From the NCBI GenBank assembly GCA_016841205.1, contig JAENZP010000013.1:1-64000 (forward strand): a DNA stretch of 64,000 bases, given 5' to 3'. This document shows, piece after piece, positions 17,332 through 25,400 of this stretch. Numbering within the stretch: the stretch's first letter is position 1; every line of letters begins with the position of its first letter. Source of the stretch: Desulfoscipio geothermicus. Its GTDB lineage: Bacteria; Bacillota; Desulfotomaculia; Desulfotomaculales; Desulfallaceae. A program made the translations under genes and the position numbers. Under the pieces are notes generated by a model. That model saw only the letters and a program-made list of their open reading frames with translations. It was not told the origin of the DNA and searched no databases.

Positions 17332-17396
17332 GTAGATGCAACGGGGGCGCGGGGGAGGGTCCTCGGGGTCCCCTCCCCGCCCCCCGCTGCATCTAC
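17332..17396 (+). repeat. 65-nt GC-rich cruciform-type hairpin
   Basis: The arms begin GTAGATGCA and end TGCATCTAC. Inside, CGGGGG.GCGGGG faces CCCCGCCCCCCG with only single mismatches, and the loop is about 10 nt around TCCTCGGGG. The stem is over 25 bp, far beyond a normal terminator, and no T-tail follows. Such structures occur at replication origins, packaging signals and resolution sites; which applies here is unknown. Confidence 0.75.
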
Positions 17397-17542
17397 TAAA
17401 AGGATGATAGCTTGTATGTTATGTCGAACAGCCAGGCCGTAAAAGTCGAAACGGCTGCTTGCTAAAAAGTCCACCGGGGACCGAGGGATTTAGGGGGTTC
17501 GATCTTTAAAGCGATCTCGTAAGCATCAAAGAAACTCGCACG

Positions 17543-17603
17543 CTGTCAAGGGCTTGAAATTTCGCTTTTTGAAATTTTTTTCGCTTGCGAAAACCCTTGA
17601 CAG
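17543..17603 (+). repeat. Inverted repeat CTGTCAAGGG with AT-rich interior
   Basis: CTGTCAAGGG (17543-17552) and CCCTTGACAG (17594-17603) pair perfectly. The 41-base interior contains two GAAATTT copies and TTTCGC/GCGAAA pairing, so the whole folds into an extended hairpin. The right arm contains CTTGACAG, which could also serve as a -35 box. Confidence 0.65.
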
Positions 17604-17630
17604 TGTTCTCTGAATTTCCACGCTGTTGTT

Positions 17631-17733
17631 CCAGGGGGGAACATTGTTCCCCCCTTGGCCAGCGCCGAGCGCTGAAAAAGGGGTCCAGGGGACATTGTCC
17701 CCTGGTGGGGGTCCGGGGGTGAAGCCCCTGGGG
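17631..17733 (+). repeat. Cluster of four tandem GC-rich palindromes
   Basis: Within 103 bases lie an imperfect 28-bp palindrome centred on GGGGGGAACA-T-TGTTCCCCCC (17631-17658), a 6-bp-stem hairpin CAGCGC-CGA-GCGCTG (17660-17674), a perfect 21-bp palindrome with arms CCAGGGGACA/TGTCCCCTGG around one T (17685-17705), and a GGGG-TGAAG-CCCC hairpin (about 17715-17728). The first and third share the layout G-run, A-ACA, T, TGT, C-run, so they look like copies of one unit. Confidence 0.75.
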
Positions 17734-17782
17734 CTGCTAACTCCTAAGATAGTTTTGCTATTGACTTACAGATGCCAAGGCA

Positions 17783-17805
17783 CATCATTCGGTTTTTGAA
17801 TGATG
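17783..17805 (+). repeat. Small hairpin CATCATTC/GAATGATG
   Basis: An 8-bp perfect stem encloses the 7-nt loop GGTTTTT. It is AT-rich, unlike the GC-rich cluster just before it, and no gene follows for 300 bases. Confidence 0.5.
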
Positions 17806-18107
17806 GGCGTTGAGCAGCTGTTAGGCAACTGGGTTAGTTGATCGCTTGTAGTGGTACTTGATGGATACTAATATTTTTTATGGTAGGAGGATTTTGCCAT
17901 TCGAGGTAGAAATTTTTTACTTAATCAGGCGCACACGTCACAGCGTAAAACGGTACGTGTGCACCTTGAACAAGTTAAGTTCCGGGCACGCATGTAAACG
18001 TGATTAGCGTTAAAGATTATAGCTAGCAAAGCGAATTAAGATAAAATTTAATTTCCTACAGCCTGTTGGTGTTGAACCTTAAATAGCATCATGGGAAAAG
18101 CATAAAC

Positions 18108-18162
18108 ACGTTTGAGGGGCGTATGGGCGACCGTACGGGTTCAAGTCCCGTCTCCGACACCA
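18108..18162 (+). repeat. attR: right copy of the 55-bp att repeat
   Basis: An exact copy of bases 14486-14540, lacking the tRNA 5' half. It is preceded by ATAAAC instead of tRNA sequence, so it cannot encode a tRNA. The open frame of the serine-recombinase remnant to its right runs into it and stops within it. Confidence 0.9.
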
Positions 18163-18536
18163 ATACTATGCACTACTTGGTCAGGGTAAAATGAAACCCT
18201 GACTAAGTTATTTTTAGGGTCCAATTCCAAATGTCTAACAAATGTGCGTATTAATTTTTTACGTTCAGGTATAGTTGCATTGTTAAAAGTGGCCATAAAA
18301 TTATTAAAGAAATTTTTAATTTCCTCTTCGCTAACAGATAGTTGGCTTGGAGGATTACTTTTTAAGTGTTTAATTTTTAAATTTACACTATTAATTTGTT
18401 CTTTAATAGAATTAGCTTCATCTGCTATCAGTGCAGGGTCAAAACCAGATTTAACTGCTTCTAAAAGCCTTTGCAACTGAACCTGGAAATTATTTTTTTG
18501 CTTAGTTAATTCATTAATTGCGACATAATATCTGCT
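18141..18536 (-). pseudogene. Large serine recombinase, C-terminal remnant
   Basis: The minus strand encodes about 130 residues typical of the C-terminal end of large serine recombinases: a coiled-coil segment (AINELTKQKNNFQVQL; SIKEQINSVNLKIKHL) followed by ATIPERKKLIRTFVRHLEL and VRVSFYPD. The catalytic serine domain, recombinase domain and zinc ribbon are missing. The last nine residues before the stop are encoded by the attR sequence. The upstream frame is contributed by a different gene (a reverse-transcriptase start), so this is a fusion of two remnants. It was probably the integrase of a second island at the same tRNA. Confidence 0.65.
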
Positions 18537-18800
18537 GTATACTTTGTCGATTAATGAGTGTACCTTTGTTCTGTCTACCGCGCTTACTTCTCCCATTTGT
18601 TTACAGTCTCCTCCGTTGTAAGTTCCGGGCCTTTCGCACAGGGAACTATCCTTTCCCTGCAACATACTCACAGCTTCTAACAAGAGTTTTAGCTCAATTG
18701 AGCGAATCGCCTTCCCCTCATTTGCCTCTTTTTGGGACGACTGTGAGCCGCCCTTATCGGACGGTCCCGACGTTTTTGTTGTTCGCCGGTTAAAGTACTA
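18537..18800 (-). pseudogene. Group II intron reverse transcriptase, N-terminal fragment
   Basis: The minus-strand frame runs TSGPSDKGGSQSSQKEANEG, then ELKLLLEAVSMLQGKDSS, then DRTKVHSLIDKVYS, where the similarity ends and the recombinase remnant begins in the same frame. The block KVHSLIDKVYS is, from memory, characteristic of the start of group II intron maturase/reverse transcriptases, just before the first fingers domain. All catalytic domains (YADD box and so on) are absent. An intact-looking ATG occurs at 18683. The junction with the recombinase at about 18536 implies a deletion. Confidence 0.5.
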
Positions 18801-19080
18801 TTCGATTCTCCAACTCCTCGCACCGCTTCGAAATCCACTTCGGGGTTACCTTATAGAATTCCTTACTGGTCCGTGCTTGTCTTCATGGAATGGCCGTGCA
18901 CGTTGATGACCACCATTCCGGATATATTTATCCACCGGCCCTATTCGGTGCATTTTTCCAGACGATACGAGGTCTCCTTGAGTCACGTGGTTGCCTTCCG
19001 TACCATGCTGCCAAGTCCGCAATTCAAGCGTGCTTTTGGCTTTTTTGTGTCATATACGTGTAATACGGAGAAAACCTAGT
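18801..19080 (-). ncRNA. Possible 5' part of a group II intron RNA
   Basis: This stretch lies directly upstream of the reverse-transcriptase start on the same strand and contains no long frame. It has several short complementary blocks (CCGAAGTGGATTTCG; GGCCGGTGGATAAATATATCC), as in a group II intron domain I. I cannot mark the exact 5' splice end, nor see domain V, which would lie beyond the deleted part. The assignment rests on position and should be treated as tentative. Confidence 0.3.
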
Positions 19081-19193
19081 AAGCCTTTAAATAACAAAGC
19101 TATCAGTAAAAAATTTGAGTTTAATTACCATTAATATTCTGACTTCAAATGGAAAGAATAAATATTAATTCGTAATGTTGGAGGAAAAGTTAT

Positions 19194-19787
19194 ATGACAA
19201 AAATAAAGGACAGAATTACGCTGGGTATTATATCTAGTTTAATTGCCGCAGTACCAGCAACAACACTTGATTTAATAGCAAATAAGCTAAGACTATCTGA
19301 TTATTATTATAATCATGCCTCAAGTCTATTTATTGAGAGGTCTAAATCAAATACTCTATCAGGCAAAATAGTATCAGCTTTGGTTAATAATATCTCAAAT
19401 TGTATTGTGGGAGTTTCAACAAGTTATGTATTATCAGCCACCGGGCGTGATAAACCTATATTAAAAGGGATCGGAGTTTATGCAATTTCATGGCTAACAA
19501 TTAATGGGTTAATATATAAAGAGGTATTAGACACAAAGGCCAAAAGAGCTCATTCGCCAATATTTAGTTTTTTGATTCATACTGTTGCAGGCTCAGTATG
19601 TGGTTACTGCGTATCAAAGCTTGGGGATGATAGTGTCTTCCCTGATATAAAGATAAATTCGGATAGAACAAAAATCCCTTTGTTTGGGAGTAACTTACAT
19701 TATAATACAAACCCAGTAACTAATATAACTCCATCGAAATCGCCGATTATTTCTAATATATTGAAAAAGTCCACTCATTTGAACTGA
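19194..19787 (+). CDS. Hypothetical membrane protein
   Basis: I do not recognise the family. The 197-residue product has an N-terminal hydrophobic stretch (ITLGIISSLIAAVPATTLDLI), a middle pair (IVSALVNNISNCIVGVSTSYVL; GIGVYAISWLTINGLIY) and a fourth (FSFLIHTVAGSVCGYCV). That gives about four membrane segments, with a polar Asn/Ser-rich C-terminal tail of 50 residues. The ATG follows TTGGAGGAAAAG, a strong ribosome-binding site. The gene is intact although it lies between mobile-element remnants, so it may be island cargo. Its stop is inside the terminator stem at 19763-19799. Confidence 0.65.
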   Translation: MTKIKDRITLGIISSLIAAVPATTLDLIANKLRLSDYYYNHASSLFIERSKSNTLSGKIVSALVNNISNCIVGVSTSYVLSATGRDKPILKGIGVYAISWLTINGLIYKEVLDTKAKRAHSPIFSFLIHTVAGSVCGYCVSKLGDDSVFPDIKINSDRTKIPLFGSNLHYNTNPVTNITPSKSPIISNILKKSTHLN

Positions 19788-19799
19788 GTGGACTTTTTC
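19763..19799 (+). terminator. Terminator overlapping the 3' end of the membrane gene
   Basis: A 15-bp perfect stem (GAAAAAGTCCACTCA with TGAGTGGACTTTTTC) closes a 7-nt loop. It works in either direction. The stop codon of the preceding gene lies within the loop and right arm. Confidence 0.85.
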
Positions 19800-19924
19800 A
19801 GTGCCCTTGTATTTTATTTTATTGGACAGTTTTGTTCAAGATATATGTGCCCATACGTCTTTACGCATAGTGCGGGGTGGTTCAATCGCATACAACTTTT
19901 CAGCGAAAGGAGCCATCAAACAAC

Positions 19925-20200
19925 ATGCAGATAAAAAAAAGAAACAACCAATTGGATACCACCGAAAACCAAGTACTAAAGCTATCAACAGAAGTTTGCC
20001 CAAGTTTTGAAGAGGCTGAAAAAATTTTTATGCAGCAGAAAAAAGCAAAAACCGCCTCAAGCGTACCCTTGCCTGGCACCGTGAAAATATTACTGCCTTT
20101 AAAAGAGCACTCAAAGTTTTAAATGGTGGAGACCCGTTTAGTCTTAAAAAAATCCTCGGTCACAGAAGTCGGGAAATAGTTCATCGGCCCCCGGACCCGT
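19925..20200 (+). pseudogene. Tyrosine recombinase with frameshift and internal deletion
   Basis: An ATG at 19925 after GAAAGGAGCC opens [16 protein letters not shown], then CPSFEEAEKIFMQQKKAK, equivalent to the TWEEATEHFLDSLKLKG start of the intact integrase at 14673. A one-base shift near 20045 is needed to continue as NRLKRTLAWHRENITAFKRAL (matching HTRRWHKENLLAVLKAL). The frame then jumps directly to LNGGDPFSLKKILGHRSREI, the LGH box near the C-terminus. About 200 residues of the core are deleted and the tail continues without the catalytic Tyr. Its first 90 bases recur at 32339-32432. Confidence 0.75.
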
Positions 20201-20226
20201 TTTTCGGCTGTAGAATAAATTATTAT

Positions 20227-20853
20227 AAGAGTCTGTTCGAAAAGTTTAAAATTTTGTTAGCCATAAATAGGAAATGCACTTTCACTTGTCGAATTAATGT
20301 AAAATTAATCTAAACTAATCTCAACTCAACGATAATATGTTCTTTTAAAAACCAAAGAAATGCCCGGGGCCTCAATCACGTAATCTGCCCTAACTTAAAT
20401 AACAGATTAATATCAGGTACTAGGCACTTTTTTTTTGAGCGACTATACTAAAATCCATTTTTTTATCTTAAGTATATTTTTTTCTTACGTTATCCGGCCA
20501 GACTTTTTTGTAAAACTTTATACATTTTTTCAGAATAGTTTTCTTCGTTCTTTAGGATTAAACTTTAGGATTAAATAGATTATAGTCAGGATTTTTATAG
20601 CCAGTGCAATTATTGCTTTTTAACCGCCACGACGCTGCTTGACCTTCCAGCACCAGTTAAGATAGTTATTTCTCATCTCGGGTTAAACACCAGGCTATCT
20701 GGCATATTATTCTTTTGACATAGGGGTTGCCCTTGGTTAATCGAGTGGGCTTTTCCCCCACACTTTCTTATTTTACCGTAATAAGATGATTAATTGGGTA
20801 TGGTAATTATGTCTGTTTTTTATGTGGTAATTAGTCTTTTCGAACAAGCTCTT
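20227..20853. mobile_element. 627-bp element bounded by 18-bp imperfect inverted repeats
   Basis: The left end AAGAGTCTGTTCGAAAAG (20227-20244) and the complement of 20836-20853 (AAGAGCTTGTTCGAAAAG) match at 16 of 18 positions. Between them there is no frame longer than 60 codons, only AT-rich DNA with one GC-richer block near 20620-20760 that may be transposase debris. This is the layout of a MITE or an internally deleted insertion sequence. No target-site duplication is visible. It ends 24 bases before the LuxR-type gene and may have changed its promoter. Confidence 0.6.
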
Positions 20854-20876
20854 AAACGCAGTGGTAATTTTGAAAT

Positions 20877-22322
20877 ATGATGGTCAAAGGGCTAGATGTA
20901 ATGAAAAGTTTTAAGCACATTTTTTTTGTTAACAAGGTGGAAGAAACTACTCAAAGCCTCAAAGCAGGACTTTTAAGCGGACTGGTTCTTGGGTGGATTG
21001 TTTGCGGTCCTGGCTATATACCTGTTGTTGGGTCCGGTGCCGAGGACATAAAGTTATTTGTGCCGGTTTTATTAGGGTTGTTTCTATCCATGGCAATGCT
21101 GTCTCTTAATCGAATCAAACAGTGTTTCATAATTGTGCCATGGTATTATATCAGCATATTAGTATTCTTGATACTTTTTATAAGGCTGTATCCTCTGGAT
21201 AGTCTCTATTTGCACCTGAGCTCTTTTTTACTGGGAATAGGCGTGTTTTACGTGCTGTATCATATATCAGTCTTGTTTATTATAAGCAAAGAGCCCGTGC
21301 TTCTGGTAGGAACCACCATCTTTTTTCTAACGGCAGTGTTCTTTGGTGTTGATATATATCTACACTCATTTCCTGAACAGGGCAACATGGTCTCATTTAT
21401 ACTAAGCTTTTCTGTTATAGGATTGTTTACATCAATGAAGGGACAGAGGGAAGAAGGACCAGATTATCTGGAGTTTTTACCAGCTAGTTATAGTTTAAAT
21501 ACTGTTAATAATGATAAGAAGCATCTTTTTCTTTTGCTTTACTGCTTTTTTAATGTTTTCCTGATTAATGTCTCAAGCACATATTACATTAAAAACTTGT
21601 TTTTATTCGAAGAAAGTTATAGAGGATATACGGCTGCTTTTGGGTTGTATTATGCTGCTGTTGTACTGTTTACACTTATTATCAAAAAATTTAACCCATC
21701 ATACGGGTTGGGATATTGTATTAGTATTTTTGGCTGTGCTGTTGCTTTGACAATGGCTCCTTTTGACAATACGGTGTTATGCTATTTATATGTCTTTTTA
21801 TTTTCTGTTTCTGCAGCGGGGGTCGATATTTTTACCTTGCTGATAATTGTTTCTTTAGCAAGACAAAGAAACAGCAGCATTCTATTAATCTTTGGCTTAA
21901 CCATTTACTGGATGATTATTGGGTTATCCACGGGCTTTGCTTTTAATAGAATGCCTATCTACGATACTCAGTTGATATCCTTGGTTACTTTATTATTGAT
22001 ACTGGCATCATTTCCACTGTTGGCAAGCAAGCACATGAGGTTGCCTTTGCGCAGCGCACAAGCAACTATGACAGATAAAAGCGCATACGAAGAGCAAGCA
22101 TTTGTCGAGGATGCTATTAGCATCCGGCTGGAGCTTACTGCTGCTGAAAAGAGAGTATACAATTTAATCCGACAAGGGTTTGCTAATGTTAATATTGCGC
22201 TTGCTTTGCATATTTCACAGAATACAGTAAAATTTCACGTAAAGAACATTTTGAAGAAAGCCGGTGTCAGAAACCGCTATGAACTTTTGGCTTTAAGACA
22301 TACGGTTAATAAAGATGATTGA
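20877..22322 (+). CDS. Membrane-bound LuxR-type transcriptional regulator
   Basis: This 481-residue protein joins a polytopic membrane domain to a DNA-binding domain. Residues about 30-400 form 10 to 12 hydrophobic segments in an MFS-like pattern (LLSGLVLGWIVCGPGYIPVV; PVLLGLFLSMAMLSL; FLFSVSAAGVDIFTLLII). Residues about 410-475 are a LuxR/GerE helix-turn-helix (LTAAEKRVYNLIRQGFANVN; QNTVKFHVKNILKKAGV). Such fusions are thought to sense a small molecule at the membrane and regulate a neighbour. The start is uncertain: ATG at 20877, or ATG at 20901 after AAAGGG. It converges with the giant surface-protein gene across a shared terminator, and that gene is the obvious candidate target. Confidence 0.85.
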   Translation: MMVKGLDVMKSFKHIFFVNKVEETTQSLKAGLLSGLVLGWIVCGPGYIPVVGSGAEDIKLFVPVLLGLFLSMAMLSLNRIKQCFIIVPWYYISILVFLILFIRLYPLDSLYLHLSSFLLGIGVFYVLYHISVLFIISKEPVLLVGTTIFFLTAVFFGVDIYLHSFPEQGNMVSFILSFSVIGLFTSMKGQREEGPDYLEFLPASYSLNTVNNDKKHLFLLLYCFFNVFLINVSSTYYIKNLFLFEESYRGYTAAFGLYYAAVVLFTLIIKKFNPSYGLGYCISIFGCAVALTMAPFDNTVLCYLYVFLFSVSAAGVDIFTLLIIVSLARQRNSSILLIFGLTIYWMIIGLSTGFAFNRMPIYDTQLISLVTLLLILASFPLLASKHMRLPLRSAQATMTDKSAYEEQAFVEDAISIRLELTAAEKRVYNLIRQGFANVNIALALHISQNTVKFHVKNILKKAGVRNRYELLALRHTVNKDD

Positions 22323-22335
22323 TTAACTAATATTA

Positions 22336-22380
22336 GTATGGTAAAAGCCGCACTTAAATCAGTGCGGCCTTTTACCATAC
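22336..22380. terminator. Bidirectional terminator between regulator and surface protein
   Basis: GTATGGTAAAAGCCGCACT and its complement near 22361-22380 form an almost perfect 19-bp stem with a 6-nt loop. AAAA and TTTT within the stem allow termination in either direction. Confidence 0.8.
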
Positions 22381-22452
22381 GTTTGCCCGGCATGGACAGT
22401 ATTAAATTGCAGCCTTTGAAAAACAACCACAACCTTGTAGTAATCCTCAAAT

Positions 22453-25400
22453 TCAACAATTACCCTTCAATGATATTTTTTGTGACATTTCCAATAACCT
22501 TCTAATGAGGACGACAACCTCCGCTCTTGTTGTTTCATCCCCGGGTGCAAGTGTCTTACTATCTTTTCCCGATATCAGACCTACCTTTACACATGCAGCC
22601 AGACTATCTTTCGCCCATGGAGCAGCTTGCGCCGAATCGTTAAAACCTGCAAGCAGCTTTTCCGCTTCACCGGTTTCCAATTCCATCTTTAATCCCGTAA
22701 TGCTTGTTGCCCTTACCAATATAGCCATGGCCTGTTCACGAGTGACTTTATCCGCCGGCCCGAATTTGTCGCAGCCGTAACCTGATACGAGGCCATTTTC
22801 ATAAGCGGTTTGGACAAATTCATAATACCAATCGGTATCTTTAACATCAATGAATGTATTTTCCCCTGTTCCGCGCTTTAATCCCAATGCCCTGACCAAA
22901 ATGGCCGCAAACTCTGCTCTGGTGATCGCCCGGTCGGGCATAAATTTATCTTTTGATACGCCGCTTATAATATCTTGCAAGTTCAATAAAGCAATATCCC
23001 TCCTGGCCCAATGCCTGGCAACATCCTCAAAGCCTATTTTTACGGCGGTAAGTAAATATTTGGTAGAGTCAGTGATTTCCAGTTCAAAAGTTTCATTATG
23101 CGGCTTTACTGGCAGCGGCCTCCACGGGCTGTTGGATACAAAGAAAAACACTTCTTCATCAGCACTGATATTGCTTGCCGAATAGTTCAAACATATTGTT
23201 GCCGCTTTGAGTAACTTCCTGCCGGTAGTAAACTCTACCGTTTCCGTAATACGTCTTGCCCCCGCGGGAAGTAACACATCCTGTAAACATCTTCCCAACG
23301 AAAGCTCAATTTTTTCACCCTGTGGAAACGAGTCGGCCGGGATAGTCAACTTACCGTACTTGGTAACCAATCTAACTTCAGTAAGCTTTTGAAGAATTAA
23401 TGCCAACTGTTCCTTGCTGAATTCTAATATGATTGTGTCATCAATATCTTCAAGGTTGATTTCCAAACTTGTGTGTCCGGTATCTATTTGCGCCTGCAGC
23501 AGATCATCTGGGATAAGCATGCGGGTGTACTCCGCAGTTTGTTCGATGATCTTCATCTCTTTACCGGTCAAAATTCCAGTAGCTGTTGTTATTACAGGCG
23601 TTGTGCTTATTTTACCGCCACTACCACCGCCACCAGTTGAAGGTGCTGCTTCCGTGGTTACTGCTGCTTTATCGCTGCTGCGGGATTCATTCATTGCTGC
23701 GTCCACTGCTGTTATATAGTATTGATAAGCTGTGCTATATAACAATTCTTCGTCATAATATACAAGTTCATTTGTAAAACCGACATATATAAAACTTTCA
23801 TCAGGTAATGTGCATCTATACACCTTATATCCGGTTACTCCCGTGTCATCGGCAGAAGCTGTCCAGTTTAATATGATCTTGTTTCGGTCTGATAGCTCAG
23901 CGTTAAGATTTTCCGGTGTAGTCGGTATTTGCGTATCCGCCTCTGAATATTCTCCCGTTACAGTTATGGTACCCTTATTTACCGTATCTTCGTGAATATA
24001 ATAATAATCATATGCACCCGGGTAAGTAAACTTATATCTGTATCTGCTGAAAGGTTCAAGCATACCTGAGTCAAAAGCCCGCTTATCTTTTTCCGGGTCC
24101 ATAACACTTTCGATACGAATAACCGGATGTATTGTAAACTGTGTTATGTCGTCGGGTGTAGCATTTTCAGGTACTTGAGCCACCCATTCCACAACCTGGC
24201 CCGGATCTATTGTCATTGTGGTCAAGTCTTCACCTTCCTCGCTTTCCAGCCCTCCGGTTGAAGCATTTATAATCACTACAGGGTCTTTCTCAGGCAAACC
24301 TGTATATGGAACGTTCCTGTGTACAATCTCGTCAATGACAATCAGTTCATTACTTCTCCAGTCCTGGTATGGCTCCGGATTTTCAACTTGCAGGTAGTAC
24401 CTTCCGGGAGGCGTAAAGAAGGCAAAATACCCGTCAGATCCCACTACCTGTGGGTTTATCTGGTTTTCGTACAAATGGGCAGGCCACTGCCTCCACGTGT
24501 CATAATCATATACCATGCAGGTCACACTGGCCCCTTCAACTATATTGCCCCAACCCAGTGCGGAATCGTAGACATAACCGTCCGGGTCAATCAAGACTCC
24601 GCCGGAAGAATCCAGGTCATAAACAGCCGCTATCAGCTCAGATTCATTACATACAACCCTTATATTAACCTGGTGAGCAGCGCCGGTCTTAAAGATATAA
24701 TACTTTCCTTCTTTTCTTACAAACTCGGCTTTTATCCCATCCACCACAACTTTTACTTCATAAGGGTCATCACAGCAAACATAAAGGTATAAGTAATTCT
24801 CTGCGGAGCTTGCATCAGGGATCACCCAGTTACTGTTGCTTAGTTTCCCATTGTCCTTGTCTCTGAATTTATACCTGTACGTTTTGCCGTTCCTGTTGTA
24901 CTCCCAATACGTCATTTGGGAACACCAGTGGGCTGTTGTCTCGGTTAATCTCACGGTTTTTGAATAACTGCTGTAGCGGTCCCCCATTTTTACTCTTGCC
25001 GAAATCTCAACCGGGCCGGTGGATTTGTACGGGATGGTCAGTTCAAACTTCCCGTCGTCGTCAACCTTGCCCGTAAACGTTTCCTCATAGCTTTCCGTTT
25101 CCGCATAGTTAAAATACTTCGCTTTGATCTTTAGATCCTTGCCGGGCATTCCCGTACCCTTAAGCGGAATAGATTCTCCCAGGCACATCTGCCCACTTTC
25201 GGGGAAAACAATATCAGGCGCATATAACGGCACTGCATAGCTGCGTGTGATCTCTTCCTCTATATACTCGTCCATATTGGACAGCTTATACCTGACCTTG
25301 ACCTTGCATTTGTAGAAGCCTTCTACATAGTCGTCATATCCCGAATAAACTTCAGGCTTAAATTGCGAGGACAAAGCGGATACCTTTGTAATGATCCTGC

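Larger units (their letters stand above)
17148..18107 (+). other. Gene-poor, palindrome-rich region of the element
   Basis: About 960 bases hold no open frame over 60 codons but an exceptional density of inverted repeats, listed separately. Composition swings from AT-rich to long G and C runs. A 37-codon frame (about 17894-18004, TTG start after TAGGAGG, beginning with residues LPFEVEIFYLIRR) is the only coding candidate and is weak because the spacing is only about 3 bases. Near the right end there are CGTGTGC/GCACACG-type repeats like those just inside the left end (14600-14660). These could be integrase arm sites. The region is likely to carry origin, packaging or recombination signals, by inference. 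Confidence 0.6.
14486..18162 (+). mobile_element. 3.6-kb integrative element in tRNA-Leu
   Basis: A 55-bp exact direct repeat of the tRNA-Leu 3' part bounds about 3,620 bp. The intact tRNA is at the left end and the orphan half at the right. Inside, all genes run left to right: tyrosine recombinase (14673), HEPN-like protein (15650), Rep-like protein (16490) and a small unknown protein (16749). About 950 bp of palindrome-rich non-coding DNA follows. There are no capsid, terminase, conjugation or relaxase genes, so it looks like a minimal integrative replicon or a satellite that needs a helper. Codon and base use are more AT-rich than in the polA operon, while the non-coding part is GC-rich. 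Mobility is inferred from the intact integrase and the perfect att repeat. Confidence 0.88.

Noticed and set aside
17148..18107. Retron or CRISPR-like array in the element
   Set aside because: No reverse transcriptase gene is in the element and the palindromes are not evenly spaced direct repeats with spacers.
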